Source: Amphritea sp. 1_MG-2023 (GTDB lineage Bacteria > Pseudomonadota > Gammaproteobacteria > Pseudomonadales > Balneatricaceae). Taken from it: a stretch of DNA of 64,000 nt. The translations under genes and the position numbers were made by a program. A model generated the notes under the pieces. That model was not told the origin of the DNA. It was given only the letters and a program-made list of their open reading frames with translations, and searched no databases. The stretch lies in NCBI RefSeq assembly GCF_030547545.1, contig NZ_JAUOQE010000007.1, positions 1 to 64,000 on the forward strand, read 5' to 3'. Numbering within the stretch: the stretch's first letter is position 1; each line of letters starts with the position of its first letter. Below are positions 17,084 through 26,551 of the stretch, in pieces.

Positions 17084-17160
17084 CTTTTGTTTCGATTACC
17101 TGCGAGTAGTATTTATTTCTGTATAATTGCCAGCTTTTTTATGCGTTGGGAGTAGCGGGT

Positions 17161-17739
17161 ATGGATCCTCTAGGCAGTCTGATCGGTTCTTTTTTGCTGG
17201 TTTTTATGGCTGAATTTGGTGATAAAAGTCAGTTAGTGTGTATGACGCTGGCCACGCGATATCGCCCACTGCCGGTGGTGTTAGGAGCCGTGGTTGCGTT
17301 TGCTAGCTTGAACGTGCTGGCGGTTTTCGTGGGTTCTATGGCGTCAGCATGGCTGCCTCGCTCAGTCGTTTTGTGTCTGGTTGCGTTGTTGTTTCTCTGG
17401 TTTGGTCTGCAGTCGTTCAAAGTTGAAGAGGGTGATGAGGACGATAGCCCTGCGATGTCGGGCAAGAGTGTATTTTTATCCGCGCTGTTAATGCTATTTT
17501 TCGCTGAGTTGGGCGATAAAACCCAGCTGGCGGTGATAGGGCTGGCGAGTACCGAACCTGCTGTGCCGGTTTGGTTGGGCGCGACATTAGCGCTGCTGGC
17601 AACATCGGTGATTGGTGTTATAGCAGGGCGAGCACTGATGCGTTATATCTCGGTGGTTTGGCTGCATCGTGCCTCGGGTGTGTTGTTTATTATTTTTGCG
17701 CTTTATGCTGGCAGTGAGGCTTTTGTATTACTGCTGTAA
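17161..17739 (+). CDS. GDT1/TMEM165-family (UPF0016) cation exporter
   Basis: Inner-membrane protein of about six helices in two homologous halves, each with the family motif E-x-G-D-K-S/T: EFGDKS (residues 18-23) and ELGDKT in the second half. Bacterial members export Mn2+ (for example Vibrio MneA). The 192-residue length is typical. The ATG at 17161 is chosen because GGGAG lies seven bases upstream; an upstream in-frame TTG is less likely. No yybP-ykoY-type leader is visible in the short upstream gap. lrgAB follows 18 bp downstream. Confidence 0.88.
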   Translation: MDPLGSLIGSFLLVFMAEFGDKSQLVCMTLATRYRPLPVVLGAVVAFASLNVLAVFVGSMASAWLPRSVVLCLVALLFLWFGLQSFKVEEGDEDDSPAMSGKSVFLSALLMLFFAELGDKTQLAVIGLASTEPAVPVWLGATLALLATSVIGVIAGRALMRYISVVWLHRASGVLFIIFALYAGSEAFVLLL

Positions 17740-17757
17740 CGATTTGTTGGGGGCGAT

Positions 17758-18114
17758 ATGCTGGTTGGTTTTTTAATACTACTGCTGTTTCAATTCGCCG
17801 GAGAGTTGATTGTTATGGCATTGGCCATGCCGGTGCCTGGGCCAGTGGTGGGGATGGTATTGCTGCTGGTGTGTTTGATCATTAAGGGGGAGGTGCCCGA
17901 GTCGCTGCGGCTACCTTCCGAGGCGTTACTGAAGCATCTTGCCTTGTTGTTTGTTCCTGCGGGTGTGGGGTTGATGACGCATTTCTCTTTGTTGCAGGCA
18001 GACTGGCTGGCGATCTTGTTAGCCTTGATTGTGAGTACCGGGCTGACGATTATCGTTACGGCATTAATTTTGAATCCCTCGGCTAAAAAGCTACATCAGT
18101 TAGAAAAGGAATAG
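17758..18114 (+). CDS. lrgA: CidA/LrgA family membrane protein
   Basis: Small holin-like inner-membrane protein of 118 residues with about four helices and the family segment AMPVPGPVVGMVLLL followed by LLKHLALLFVPAGVGLM. CidA/LrgA proteins act with LrgB partners in murein hydrolase control and, in some bacteria, in transport of small organic acids. It is followed after 5 bp by lrgB. Which of the proposed functions applies here cannot be told. Confidence 0.9.
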   Translation: MLVGFLILLLFQFAGELIVMALAMPVPGPVVGMVLLLVCLIIKGEVPESLRLPSEALLKHLALLFVPAGVGLMTHFSLLQADWLAILLALIVSTGLTIIVTALILNPSAKKLHQLEKE

Positions 18115-18119
18115 TATTG

Positions 18120-18827
18120 ATGGCATTTTGGACCTTTTTCTCGGCGAAGCCGTTGCTTTGGCTGATCGTTACTATTGTCACCTTTATAGTCGCCTCCTGG
18201 TTGAATCGGCGTGTGGGTGGTACGCCCCTGTTGCACCCCGTGCTGGTGTCATTAACGTTGATTATCCTGTTTTTGTTACTGACGGGTACGCCTTACGAAA
18301 CCTATTTTGAAGGCGCGCAGTTTATTCATTTTCTCTTGGGTCCGGCAACGGTCGCGCTGGCGGTGCCGTTGTTTGATCATCTTGAACGGGTTAAAAAAAT
18401 GCTCTTGCCGCTGCTGCTGGCTTGTATGGCGGGTGCGGTGACGGCGGCGGCATCGGCTATTCTGGTGGCACAGGCGTTAGATGCTTCCTTAGAAACGCTG
18501 TTATCGATTGCGCCGAAATCGGTGACATCGGCGATAGCGATCGGCATAGCGGAAAAGCTGGGCGGCTATCCCTCGCTAGCATCGGGTTTGGTGTTGATCA
18601 CCGGTGCCATTGGTTGTGTCTTAGCACCGCCTATTTATCGTATTCTCAATGTCACCGATGAGGCAGTAAAAGGATTTACCCTAGGCGTATCGGCGCATGG
18701 TATGGGCACCGCCTACGCCTTTGAATATGGTTTGATGGCAGGCGCTTTTGGGGGGTTAGCGATGGGCATGACCGGCGCTTTTACGGCGTTCATGTTGCCG
18801 CTATTGATTCCAGTGATGTCCTTGTAG
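18120..18827 (+). CDS. lrgB: LrgB/CidB family membrane protein
   Basis: Partner of the preceding LrgA-like protein. The 235-residue hydrophobic protein contains the conserved LLSIAPKSVTSAIAIGIAEKLGG and SAHGMGTAYAFE segments of the LrgB family. The ATG at 18120 has AAAAGGA upstream and is preferred to a TTG one codon earlier. Its TAG stop codon is part of the GTAG head of the repeat that follows (18824-18827), so a repeat insertion may define the present 3' end. Confidence 0.92.
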   Translation: MAFWTFFSAKPLLWLIVTIVTFIVASWLNRRVGGTPLLHPVLVSLTLIILFLLLTGTPYETYFEGAQFIHFLLGPATVALAVPLFDHLERVKKMLLPLLLACMAGAVTAAASAILVAQALDASLETLLSIAPKSVTSAIAIGIAEKLGGYPSLASGLVLITGAIGCVLAPPIYRILNVTDEAVKGFTLGVSAHGMGTAYAFEYGLMAGAFGGLAMGMTGAFTAFMLPLLIPVMSL

Positions 18828-19625
18828 GGTGTCGGTGAGTTCGACGAACCGCACCGATGGTGTGGATAGAATACCCACCAAGCCTTGTAGCGAGCGACGA
18901 CTCGTCGCGATTGAACGGCAAATCAAAACAATCGCCTTGAGGGCACCCAGGGGCTATACCAGCAGGACTCTGACACCAACACCGCATCGCCGTGAGGGCA
19001 CGGCTCCTACAGTTCGTCCGCTGGGTGTGTAATACCCACCGAGCCTCGTAGCGAGCGACGCCCTCGTCGCGACGAGGGTCCCCAAGGGTTATGCCAACGG
19101 TTCTGATACAAACACCGCATCGCCGTGAGGGCACGGCTCCTACAGTTCGGTGTATAGAATACCCGCCCAGCCTTGTAGCGAGCGACGCCCTCGTCGCGAC
19201 GAGGGTTCCCAAGGGTTATGCCAACGGTTCTGATACAAACACCGCATCGCCGTGAGGGCACGGCTCCTACAGTTCGGTGTATAGAATACCCGCCCAGCCT
19301 TGTAGCGAGCGACGCCCTCGTCGCGACGAGGGTTCCCAAGGGTTATGCCAACGGTTCTGATACAAACACCGCATCGCCGTGAGGGCACGGCTCCTACAGT
19401 TCGTCCGCTGGGTGTGTAATACCCATCGAGCCTTGTAGCGAGCGACGCTAGCATGCCCTCTGGGTACTCGTCGCGACGAGGGTATCCAAGGGTTATGCCA
19501 ACACGTTCCATAGGTTATTCGTTAGCGCAATATTTCGCGTGGGGTGTGGTGCGTTTGACGAACCGCATTCAACGATGTTGATGTGATAAATTCGCTGGTG
19601 CGGTTCGCAAGGCTCACCGACACCC
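18824..19625. repeat. REP/BIME-like repeat array C
   Basis: The array starts with a second-family unit (GTAGGGTGTCGGTGAG at 18824) and ends with an inverted pair of that family (about 19538-19624). The middle is a tandem array with nearly identical units: the same TACAGTTCG junction recurs at 19008, 19141, 19268 and 19395, a spacing of 133, 127 and 127 bp. Each unit combines a forward GTAGCGA hairpin (stem GCGACG, loop CCCT), a piece of the loop-insert sequence and a reverse GTAGGA hairpin (stem GCCGTG). No gene is credible; three minus-strand ORFs here are repeat translations. Confidence 0.9.
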
Positions 19626-19796
19626 TTGTTATTCTGAGGTGATGGTTTGTGGGGTGCGCTGAAGCATGAGTTGCAACGATGCCGCCTTTATCCCTTTGTT
19701 GCGTTGCAAAACCTAGTGGTGGGGAGTAAAGTGCCCAACCTTCTTTTATATCCTTTGATGATATCTGACATTAGCTTGAATGGTACGGTTTTTCGC

Positions 19797-20909
19797 ATGA
19801 CTCCTATTGCTCGTTATAAAAAAGACCTTGAACGGGAAGATTTTTCCTATGATGCCGCGCAGGAAGAGGCGGTTAAGCATCTGCAGCGCTTATATGATGA
19901 CTTGGTGGCGAAAAAGGATGAGCCAAAGCCGGCTGGATTGATGGGGCGCTTATCTCGTAAATTGAAGAAACCTCAGCCGCTGGAGCCAGTTAAAGGGTTA
20001 TATTTTTGGGGTGGCGTTGGCCGGGGTAAAACTTACCTGATGGATACCTTTTTCGATAGCCTGCCGTTTGAGAATAAAGAGCGTACTCACTTTCATCGTT
20101 TTATGCAGCGAGTGCATAAAGAGCTGAAGTTACTTGATGGTACGCCAAACCCGTTGGTCGAGATTGGGAAAAAGTATGCCAGCGAGTTTAAAATTATCTG
20201 CTTCGATGAGTTTTTTGTTACCGATATTACCGATGCGATGATTTTGGGCGGGTTGCTGGAAGAACTGTTCAAAAATGGTGTATCGCTGGTGGCGACTTCG
20301 AATATTGTCCCTGATGGCTTGTATGAGAATGGTTTGCAGCGGTCACGTTTTCTGCCCGCGATTGCAATGCTTAATCAGTTTACTGAAGTGGTTAATGTGG
20401 ATAGCGGTGTTGACTATCGTTTGCGCACACTTGAGCAGGCTGAGTTGTATCACTACCCACTGGACGCAGCGGCAGATAAAAGCCTGAATACGAGTTTTGA
20501 AAGATTAGTGCCGGATCTCGATGAGGTGACTGAAGGATGCTCATTAGAGGTTAATGGTCGAAAGATTCAAGCGCGCCGGTGTTGCGAAGATGTTGCTTGG
20601 TTTGAGTTCTCAGAGCTGTGTGAAGGGCCGCGTAGTCAGAATGACTATATTGAACTAAGCAAGATATTTCATGCGGTGTTGATTAGTAATGTACCGCAGC
20701 TAGGTCGGACTAATGATGATGCCGCGCGTCGATTCGTTAACCTTGTCGATGAATTCTATGATTGCGGCGTTAAGTTAATTTTGACGGCCGAAAAGTCGAT
20801 TTATGAGATTTATAGTGAAGGGCGGCTCGAGTTTGAGATTCAACGAACTCAGAGTCGTCTGTTAGAGATGCAGTCGCAAGAGTATCTGGCCCGCGAACAT
20901 CGGGCTTAG
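19797..20909 (+). CDS. zapE: Cell division ATPase ZapE (AFG1-like)
   Basis: AAA-like ATPase that associates with the Z ring in gammaproteobacteria. The 370-residue product has Walker A GGVGRGKTYL, Walker B IICFDEFFVTDI and the sensor-like LVATSNIVPDGLYENGLQRSRFLP, as in the AFG1/ZapE family. I chose the ATG opening MTPIARYKKDL, which matches the usual family N-terminus; the frame stays open for 50 codons upstream but begins near a repeat array. It stands alone between arrays C and D. Confidence 0.9.
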   Translation: MTPIARYKKDLEREDFSYDAAQEEAVKHLQRLYDDLVAKKDEPKPAGLMGRLSRKLKKPQPLEPVKGLYFWGGVGRGKTYLMDTFFDSLPFENKERTHFHRFMQRVHKELKLLDGTPNPLVEIGKKYASEFKIICFDEFFVTDITDAMILGGLLEELFKNGVSLVATSNIVPDGLYENGLQRSRFLPAIAMLNQFTEVVNVDSGVDYRLRTLEQAELYHYPLDAAADKSLNTSFERLVPDLDEVTEGCSLEVNGRKIQARRCCEDVAWFEFSELCEGPRSQNDYIELSKIFHAVLISNVPQLGRTNDDAARRFVNLVDEFYDCGVKLILTAEKSIYEIYSEGRLEFEIQRTQSRLLEMQSQEYLAREHRA

Positions 20910-20961
20910 ATATTATTTGTTGGCGCGGTTCTCCACTTTATTTGTTGGCGCAGCATTTGCG

Positions 20962-21292
20962 CTGGGTGTCGGTGAGTTCGACGAACCGCACCGATAGTAC
21001 AGATATGGACAGCACTCCGGTAATGTCCATCGAACCCTCATCGCGACGAGGGCGTCGCTCCCACACAAACAATAGCCGTGAGGCACCCAAGGGGTATGCC
21101 AGCACGGCTCTGACACAAACACCGCATCGCCGTGAGGCACCCAAGGGGCATGCCAGCACGGCTCCTACAGTTCGGTGGATAAGAATGCCCACCGAGCCTT
21201 GTAGCGAGCGATGCCCTCATCGCGATTGAACCGCAAACCCAGACATCATCGGCGTGGGATACCCAAGGGGCATGCCAACACGCCTTCTACAA
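20962..21292. repeat. REP/BIME-like repeat array D
   Basis: A second-family unit (GGGTGTCGGTGAG, TTCGACGAA, CCGCACCGA) lies at 20964-20996. It is followed by a forward/reverse mix of GTAG hairpins, including two units with the extended loop (near 21080-21110 and 21130-21170) and a GCGATG-stem unit near 21200-21225. Just upstream TTATTTGTTGGCGC is repeated (about 20912 and 20938). The array lies between zapE and the rplM promoter; no gene. Confidence 0.85.
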
Positions 21293-21318
21293 TTAAATGG
21301 TGTGGCGATAATCTTTTA

Positions 21319-21347
21319 TTGGCATCTTTTTGTGATTGCAGTATAAT
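21319..21347 (+). promoter_or_regulatory. Promoter of the rplM-rpsI operon
   Basis: TTGGCA (21319-21324) and a perfect TATAAT (21342-21347) are separated by 17 bp. A GC-rich stretch (CCGCGC) follows the -10 box, as in stringently controlled ribosomal promoters. Transcription from about 21354 would give a 125-nt leader, long enough for autogenous control; no specific leader fold was recognised. Confidence 0.75.
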
Positions 21348-21479
21348 CCGCGCTCCTTCGGATTGGTCCAAGGAATTTTGACGTTGTGAACTGCGGTTTA
21401 CAACCAATAATTATAAGGTCGTCGAACCTAGCTGATCGCTTGATTGGCCTTGTTCAGACTGATGTATAGGTAAATTATC

Positions 21480-21908
21480 ATGACTACATTTAGCGCTAAG
21501 CCTGCAGAGGTAAAACGCGATTGGTATGTTGTTGACGCTGAGGGTAAAACTCTGGGTCGTCTGGCTACCGAGATTGCACGTCGCCTGCGCGGCAAGCATA
21601 AAGCAGAATACACACCTCACGTTGATACCGGTGATTACATCATCGTTGTTAACGCTGAGAAAGTTAACGTAACGGGTAACAAGCGTAAGGACAAAATGTA
21701 CTATCGCCATACCGGTTACCCTGGTGGTCTGCGTGAAACTTCTTTCGAGAAGATGGTTGAAGCTCAACCAACTCGCACCATCGAATTGGCCGTTAAGGGC
21801 ATGCTGCCTAAAGGTCCCCTGGGTCGCGCTATGTACACAAAAATGAAAGTGTACGCTGGTGCAGAACATCCGCATGCGGCTCAACAGCCACAAGAACTGA
21901 ACGTCTAA
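21480..21908 (+). CDS. rplM: 50S ribosomal protein L13
   Basis: Component of the large ribosomal subunit. The 142-residue protein has the typical start [25 protein letters not shown] and the [12 protein letters not shown] and [15 protein letters not shown] signatures, at normal family length. It is cotranscribed with rpsI, 13 bp downstream, and is preceded by a strong promoter with a 125-nt leader. Confidence 0.98.
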   Translation: MTTFSAKPAEVKRDWYVVDAEGKTLGRLATEIARRLRGKHKAEYTPHVDTGDYIIVVNAEKVNVTGNKRKDKMYYRHTGYPGGLRETSFEKMVEAQPTRTIELAVKGMLPKGPLGRAMYTKMKVYAGAEHPHAAQQPQELNV

Positions 21909-21921
21909 GGGACAGGTCAAT

Positions 21922-22314
21922 ATGTCTACAACTCAGTATTACGGCACAGGCCGTCGTAAATCCTCTACTGCCCGCGTATTTTTACGTCCAGGTACAGGTA
22001 AAATCACTGTTAACCAGCGTGAACTGGATGTTTACTTCGGTCGCGAAACTGCTCGCATGATCGTGCGTCAGCCTCTGGATCTGACAGGTAATGCAGAAAA
22101 ATTTGATGTTTACATTACCGTTAAAGGCGGTGGTGGTTTCGGTCAGGCTGGTGCGATCCGTCATGGTATCACGCGTGCGCTGATGGAATATGATGAAACA
22201 TTGCGTCCTGAACTGCGTGCAGCTGGTTTTGTTACCCGTGATGCGCGTGAAGTTGAGCGTAAGAAAGTGGGTCTACGTAAAGCACGTAAGAAACCACAGT
22301 TCTCCAAGCGTTAA
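21922..22314 (+). CDS. rpsI: 30S ribosomal protein S9
   Basis: Small-subunit protein whose C-terminal tail reaches the P-site tRNA. The 130 residues include [33 protein letters not shown] and the basic C-terminus KKPQFSKR ending in the conserved Lys-Arg. A GGGACAGG site precedes the ATG. The operon ends at an intrinsic terminator 33 bp downstream. Confidence 0.98.
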   Translation: MSTTQYYGTGRRKSSTARVFLRPGTGKITVNQRELDVYFGRETARMIVRQPLDLTGNAEKFDVYITVKGGGGFGQAGAIRHGITRALMEYDETLRPELRAAGFVTRDAREVERKKVGLRKARKKPQFSKR

Positions 22315-22346
22315 TTCGCAGCGATACAGTTTTGTATCGTGCAAAA

Positions 22347-22383
22347 GAAACGCCCGTGCCAGCAATGGTACGGGCGTTTTTTT
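22347..22383 (+). terminator. Intrinsic terminator of rplM-rpsI
   Basis: Arms AAACGCCCGTGCC and GGTACGGGCGTTT with the loop AGCAAT are followed by a T run. A smaller hairpin, CGATACA/TGTATCG (22322-22339), lies between the stop codon and the terminator. Confidence 0.9.
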
Positions 22384-22440
22384 GATTTTGGGGTGGTGCT
22401 TTGGGATGAGGTCAAAAGACGCTCGACTATAGGCGTAAAA

Positions 22441-22461
22441 AGGCGCTTTTGCGCCTAATTA
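22441..22461 (-). terminator. Possible minus-strand hairpin terminator
   Basis: The palindrome AGGCGC TTTT GCGCCT (22441-22456) is followed, on the minus strand, by a short T run (22440-22436). No minus-strand gene ends nearby, so this may be a remnant or a stem in the petA leader region. Confidence 0.25.
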
Positions 22462-22602
22462 GCCTTGTAAGAAGCAGGGAATTTCATTACTATTTGTGCC
22501 ATTTTAAAAATCCGTTAATTCGGTATTCATTACTGAGCAACCCAATAATGACTGCGCTGCAATAGTGTGGGGTTATAGGTTGAGTGAGGGGAGAGAGTCT
22601 TA

Positions 22603-23199
22603 ATGAGTAATGACGGCGTGAATAAGGGGCGGCGACGTCTCCTGATCGGTGCCACTTCTGCTGTTGGGGCAGTGGGTGCCGTAGGAGCAGCTGTTCCGTT
22701 CGTGGCTTCATGGAACCCGAGTGCCAAGGCTAAAACAGCTGGTGCTCCGGTTAAAGCGGATGTCAGTAAGCTGGAAATTGGTCAGCAGATGATCGTGAAG
22801 TGGCGTGGCAAGCCTGTATGGATTGTACGTCGTGGACCGGAAGCGCTGGCAAATTTGGTAAAGATTTCTGATCGTTTAGCAGATCCTGAGTCGACAGTGC
22901 CACAACAGCCAGATTATGTTCCGGGTACACCGGCGCGTGCGCTGCGTGAAGATATTGCGGTGATGGTTGGTATTTGTACTCACTTGGGCTGTTCGCCAAC
23001 GTATCGTCCTGAACTGGCGCCTGAAGATCTGGGTGCTGATTGGGTAGGTGGTTTTTATTGCCCATGTCACGGTTCTCGTTTTGACCTGTCTGGTCGTGTA
23101 TTGAAGGGTGTTCCGGCACCTACTAACCTGGTGATTCCGCCTCATTATTATGAGAGCGATAATGTGATCATCGTTGGTGTGGATCAGGAGACTGCATAA
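22603..23199 (+). CDS. petA: Ubiquinol-cytochrome c reductase iron-sulfur (Rieske) subunit
   Basis: Rieske protein of the cytochrome bc1 complex, carrying electrons from ubiquinol to cytochrome c1 on the periplasmic side. The 198-residue product has an N-terminal [16 protein letters not shown] twin-arginine-like signal anchor and the 2Fe-2S ligand boxes CTHLGC and CPCHGS. The GGGGAGAGAG region upstream of the ATG supplies the ribosome site. Its TAA shares one base with the petB ATG, so petABC is a tight operon. Confidence 0.97.
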   Translation: MSNDGVNKGRRRLLIGATSAVGAVGAVGAAVPFVASWNPSAKAKTAGAPVKADVSKLEIGQQMIVKWRGKPVWIVRRGPEALANLVKISDRLADPESTVPQQPDYVPGTPARALREDIAVMVGICTHLGCSPTYRPELAPEDLGADWVGGFYCPCHGSRFDLSGRVLKGVPAPTNLVIPPHYYESDNVIIVGVDQETA

Positions 23200-24446
23200 T
23201 GGCTGGCGCACGCAATAAAGGAAATCCAGGCATCATTGGCTGGATTGATGATCGTTTCCCGCTGACGGCGATGTGGGATGATCACTTAGCAAAATACTAC
23301 GCTCCAAAGAACTTCAACTTTTGGTATTTCTTTGGTTCTCTTGCCTTGTTAGTGCTGGTTAATCAGATATTAACCGGTATCTGGCTGACCATGAACTATA
23401 ACCCAACGGCTGAAGGCGCATTTGCCTCGATTGAATACATCATGCGTGATGTAGATTATGGCTGGTTACTCCGTTATATGCACTCTACCGGTGCGTCGGC
23501 ATTCTTTGCCGTGGTCTATCTACATATGTTCCGTGGTCTGCTGTACGGTTCTTACCGTAAGCCGCGTGAGTTGGTGTGGATCTTCGGTATGACAATCTAT
23601 CTGGCTTTGATGGCTGAAGCCTTCATGGGTTACTTGCTGCCGTGGGGACAGATGTCTTACTGGGGTGCGCAAGTTATCGTCTCACTATTCTCGGCTGTGC
23701 CGGTGATTGGTCCTGACTTGGCAGAGTGGATTCGTGGTGATTACCTGATTTCAGGTATTACGCTGAACCGTTTCTTCTCTCTGCATGTTGTTGCATTGCC
23801 TATCGTTCTGCTGGGCTTAGTTGTAATGCATATCATTGCACTGCACGAAGTCGGTTCTAACAACCCAGACGGTATTGAGATTAAAGACAAAAAAGATGAG
23901 AACGGTGTGCCTCTCGATGGTATTCCATTCCACCCTTACTACACCGTTAAAGATATTGTCGGCGTGGTTGTCTTCCTGTTCGTGTTCTGCCTGATCATCT
24001 TCTTCTTCCCTGAGATGGGTGGTTACTTTATCGAGCAGCCTAACTTCGAACCCGCTAACGCGCTGAAGACTCCGCCGCATATCGCGCCGGTTTGGTATTT
24101 CACACCGTTCTACGCCATGTTACGTGCGATTCCGCCTATTGCGGCTTCTCAGTTCCCTGGTGTGGTAGTGATGGGTGGGGCGATTGCTATCCTGTTCGTG
24201 CTGCCTTGGTTGGATCGTAGTCCGGTTAAATCGATGCGTTATAAAGGCTGGATGAGTAAAGTTTGGTTGGTTATCTTTGCCATTAGCTTTGTGATTCTGG
24301 GTTATCTTGGGGTTGTTGCATCTTCTCCAGGCCGGACACTGGTGGCGCAGATCTGTACTGCACTGTATTTTGCATACTTTATCCTGATGCCGTTCTACAC
24401 CAGAATGGAAAGCACTAAACCGGTACCAGAAAGGGTGACAGGCTAA
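23199..24446 (+). CDS. petB: Cytochrome b of the bc1 complex
   Basis: Membrane subunit holding two b hemes and the quinol-oxidation and quinone-reduction sites. The 415-residue length and about eight to nine helices fit. Heme-ligand histidines appear in LLRYMHSTGASAFFAVVYLHMFRG and in RFFSLHVVALPIVLLGLVVMH. The Qo-site loop reads PVWY (in APVWYFTPFYAML) where mitochondria and alphaproteobacteria have PEWY. It overlaps petA and petC by 1 bp each. Confidence 0.97.
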   Translation: MAGARNKGNPGIIGWIDDRFPLTAMWDDHLAKYYAPKNFNFWYFFGSLALLVLVNQILTGIWLTMNYNPTAEGAFASIEYIMRDVDYGWLLRYMHSTGASAFFAVVYLHMFRGLLYGSYRKPRELVWIFGMTIYLALMAEAFMGYLLPWGQMSYWGAQVIVSLFSAVPVIGPDLAEWIRGDYLISGITLNRFFSLHVVALPIVLLGLVVMHIIALHEVGSNNPDGIEIKDKKDENGVPLDGIPFHPYYTVKDIVGVVVFLFVFCLIIFFFPEMGGYFIEQPNFEPANALKTPPHIAPVWYFTPFYAMLRAIPPIAASQFPGVVVMGGAIAILFVLPWLDRSPVKSMRYKGWMSKVWLVIFAISFVILGYLGVVASSPGRTLVAQICTALYFAYFILMPFYTRMESTKPVPERVTG

Positions 24447-25207
24447 TGAAAAAGTTTTTTATCGCAATCTTGTTAGTATTGGCGCCAGTGACAGCTAGTG
24501 CGGCTACAGGTGGGGTTCATCTGGATGAAATGAATCCAGATCATGCGAATAAGGCGTCGCTGCAGCGTGGTATGGCGACCTTTGTCAACCATTGCATGGG
24601 TTGTCACTCGGCTGACTATCAACGTTATGAGCGTGCCGCTGTCGATTTGGGTATGCCGAGTGAGTTGGTGCAAGAGCATCTCATTTTTGGTGATACAAAA
24701 GTGGGTGAGCAGATGACTAACGCGATGCCAACAGCAGATGCTGCAGCATGGTTTGGTACACCGCCACCGGATTTGACACTGGAGACCCGTCTGCGCGGTG
24801 AGTCGTGGGTATATACTTACCTGCGTAGCTTCTATAAAGATCCAGCACGCCCTTGGGGTGTGAATAACGTGGTTTTCCCTGACGTCGGTATGCCTAATGT
24901 CTTGGAAGGTCTACAGGGGTTGCAGGTCAACCATTGCACGGCAGCAGAGATGGCTCATCAAGAGAAGACCATTGATCCTCTGACGGGTTTGCAAATGGGT
25001 GGCTGCTTGAGCATTGCTGAGAAAGGCGAGCTGTCAGTTGAAGAGTTTGATAAGACCATTTATGACCTCGTTAACTTCATGTCTTACATGGGTAACCCTG
25101 TTAAGCTTGAATCTGAATCGTTGGGTTATAAAGTGCTGATCTTCCTGGCCATCTTATTTGTCTTCGCGTTCGCGCTGAAGAAAGAGTACTGGCGCGACGT
25201 TCACTAA
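24446..25207 (+). CDS. petC: Cytochrome c1 of the bc1 complex
   Basis: Periplasmic heme-c subunit that passes electrons to soluble cytochrome c. The 253-residue protein has a signal peptide (MKKFFIAILLVLAPVTASAA), a single CMGCH heme-attachment motif near residue 50 and a C-terminal membrane anchor (VLIFLAILFVFAFAL) ending KKEYWRDVH. It is the last gene of petABC and is followed by a strong terminator. Confidence 0.96.
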   Translation: MKKFFIAILLVLAPVTASAATGGVHLDEMNPDHANKASLQRGMATFVNHCMGCHSADYQRYERAAVDLGMPSELVQEHLIFGDTKVGEQMTNAMPTADAAAWFGTPPPDLTLETRLRGESWVYTYLRSFYKDPARPWGVNNVVFPDVGMPNVLEGLQGLQVNHCTAAEMAHQEKTIDPLTGLQMGGCLSIAEKGELSVEEFDKTIYDLVNFMSYMGNPVKLESESLGYKVLIFLAILFVFAFALKKEYWRDVH

Positions 25208-25228
25208 ACGTGGCGAGTCAGGAATACC

Positions 25229-25270
25229 GATACGCGGGCCAATTATGTTGGTTCGCGTATATTTTTTTTT
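25229..25270 (+). terminator. Intrinsic terminator after petABC
   Basis: ATACGCG (25230-25236) pairs with CGCGTAT (25254-25260), with an inner CCAA/TTGG stem, followed by a run of nine or more T residues. It separates petABC from sspAB. Confidence 0.88.
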
Positions 25271-25297
25271 ATGGAATAAGTGAAACGGGGTGATTTA

Positions 25298-25927
25298 ATG
25301 GGTGTAGTGGCCAAGCGTTCTTCTATGACTTTTTACTCCGATGGCAATGATCATTATAGCCATCGGGTACGTATCGTTCTGGCTGAAAAGGGTGTTGCAG
25401 TTGAGATAAACGATTGCGATCCAAACAGTTTGCCTGAGGATCTGGCTTCACTGAATCCGTACAATAGTTTGCCGACCCTGCTGGATCGGGAACTGGTATT
25501 GTATGAGCCAAATGTGATGATGGAGTATCTGGATGAGCGTTTTCCTCATCCGCCGCTACTGCCTGTCTATCCTGTTGCACGTGCTGAAAGTCGTCTATAT
25601 ATGTATCGTATTCAGCGCGATTGGTGTTCTTTAGCCGATATAGTGCTGACGGCTGAAGATGCCGATGAGGCTGATGAAGCGCGTAAAGCGTTGCGTGATA
25701 GCCTTGTAGCTGTTTCACCTATCTTTGGTGAAAAAGATTTCTTTATGAGTGAAGAGTTTACCTTAGTAGACTGCTGTATTGCTCCGCTGCTTTGGCGTTT
25801 AGAGATTCTCGGTGTTGAATTACCAGAAGCTCAGTGTAAAGATCTTCTTAAGTATATGGAGCGTTTGTTTGAGCGTGAAGCGTTTCAGATTAGCCTGTCT
25901 GAAGAAGAACGTGAAATGCGTGACTGA
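25298..25927 (+). CDS. sspA: Stringent starvation protein A
   Basis: Glutathione-S-transferase-fold protein that binds RNA polymerase and changes transcription during starvation and acid stress. The 209-residue product has the thioredoxin-like start [26 protein letters not shown] and [36 protein letters not shown]. The ATG at 25298, with GGGGTGA upstream, is preferred over a GTG six codons earlier. sspB follows after an attenuator-like hairpin. Confidence 0.94.
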   Translation: MGVVAKRSSMTFYSDGNDHYSHRVRIVLAEKGVAVEINDCDPNSLPEDLASLNPYNSLPTLLDRELVLYEPNVMMEYLDERFPHPPLLPVYPVARAESRLYMYRIQRDWCSLADIVLTAEDADEADEARKALRDSLVAVSPIFGEKDFFMSEEFTLVDCCIAPLLWRLEILGVELPEAQCKDLLKYMERLFEREAFQISLSEEEREMRD

Positions 25928-25953
25928 TGCGATACTATTAGTATTAAACAATA

Positions 25954-25983
25954 AAGGATGGGTTTTTACTCATCCTTTTTTTT
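25954..25983 (+). terminator. Attenuator-like terminator between sspA and sspB
   Basis: AAGGATGGGT pairs with ACTCATCCTT (one G-T pair) across a TTTT loop and runs into a T tract. The sspB ribosome site GGAGTGAG begins right after it, so readthrough would be needed to express sspB from the sspA promoter. Confidence 0.8.
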
Positions 25984-25993
25984 GGAGTGAGTA

Positions 25994-26407
25994 ATGCAAT
26001 CGAGTCGTGGATATCTTATTCGTGCTCTGAATGAGTGGATTTTGGACAGTGGTTGGACGCCACATCTGGTCATCGATGCTGAAATTCAAGGGGTGATGGT
26101 ACCGCAGCAATTTATCAGTGATGGCCAAATAGTTTTGAATATCGCGCCTTCAGCGGTACAGAATTTGTTGCTTGATAATGAAGCGGTCAGCTTTAATGCA
26201 CGCTTCGGCGGAGTACCGATGAATGTTTTTGTGCCGATCGCTGCCGTGATGGCTATCTACGCGCGTGAGAATGGTCAGGGGATGGGTTTTGGTGCCGAGC
26301 CGGGTGTTGAGGCGCTTTTTGCCGACGAGCCGGAAACAGATCCAACACCGCCAGAAGCGCCCAAGCCGAAGGCAAAAAGCCGACCTTCGCTTAAGGTTGT
26401 GAAGTAA
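25994..26407 (+). CDS. sspB: ClpXP protease specificity-enhancing factor SspB
   Basis: Adaptor delivering ssrA-tagged and other substrates to ClpXP. The 137-residue product has the substrate-binding domain (SRGYLIRALNEWILDSGWTPHLVID; FNARFGGVP), a flexible acidic/proline linker and the C-terminal ClpX-binding tail RPSLKVVK. It is probably cotranscribed with sspA through the hairpin and is followed directly by repeat array E. Confidence 0.95.
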   Translation: MQSSRGYLIRALNEWILDSGWTPHLVIDAEIQGVMVPQQFISDGQIVLNIAPSAVQNLLLDNEAVSFNARFGGVPMNVFVPIAAVMAIYARENGQGMGFGAEPGVEALFADEPETDPTPPEAPKPKAKSRPSLKVVK

Positions 26408-26478
26408 AAATAAGGTCAGTGTGGCTCAAGCGCGACAACGAGTGGCTTGTTATAGAGTACTAACGAATAGTCTATAGG

Positions 26479-26512
26479 GCCGTGCTGGCATGCCCCTTGG
26501 GTGCCTCACGGC
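26479..26512 (+). repeat. REP unit, GCCGTG stem with 22-nt loop
   Basis: GCCGTG (26479-26484), 22-nt loop (26485-26506, containing GGCATGCCCCTTGGGTGCC), CACGGC (26507-26512), then GATG. Within the loop GGCA/TGCC and CCC/GGG can pair, giving a nested hairpin. Confidence 0.85.
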
Positions 26513-26551
26513 GATGTGTTTGATGTGTGGTTCAATATTTGCCGTTCAATC

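Noticed and set aside
17084-17160. Manganese (yybP-ykoY) riboswitch before the GDT1-family gene
   Set aside because: Only about 77 bp is available and no matching stems or conserved loop were seen.
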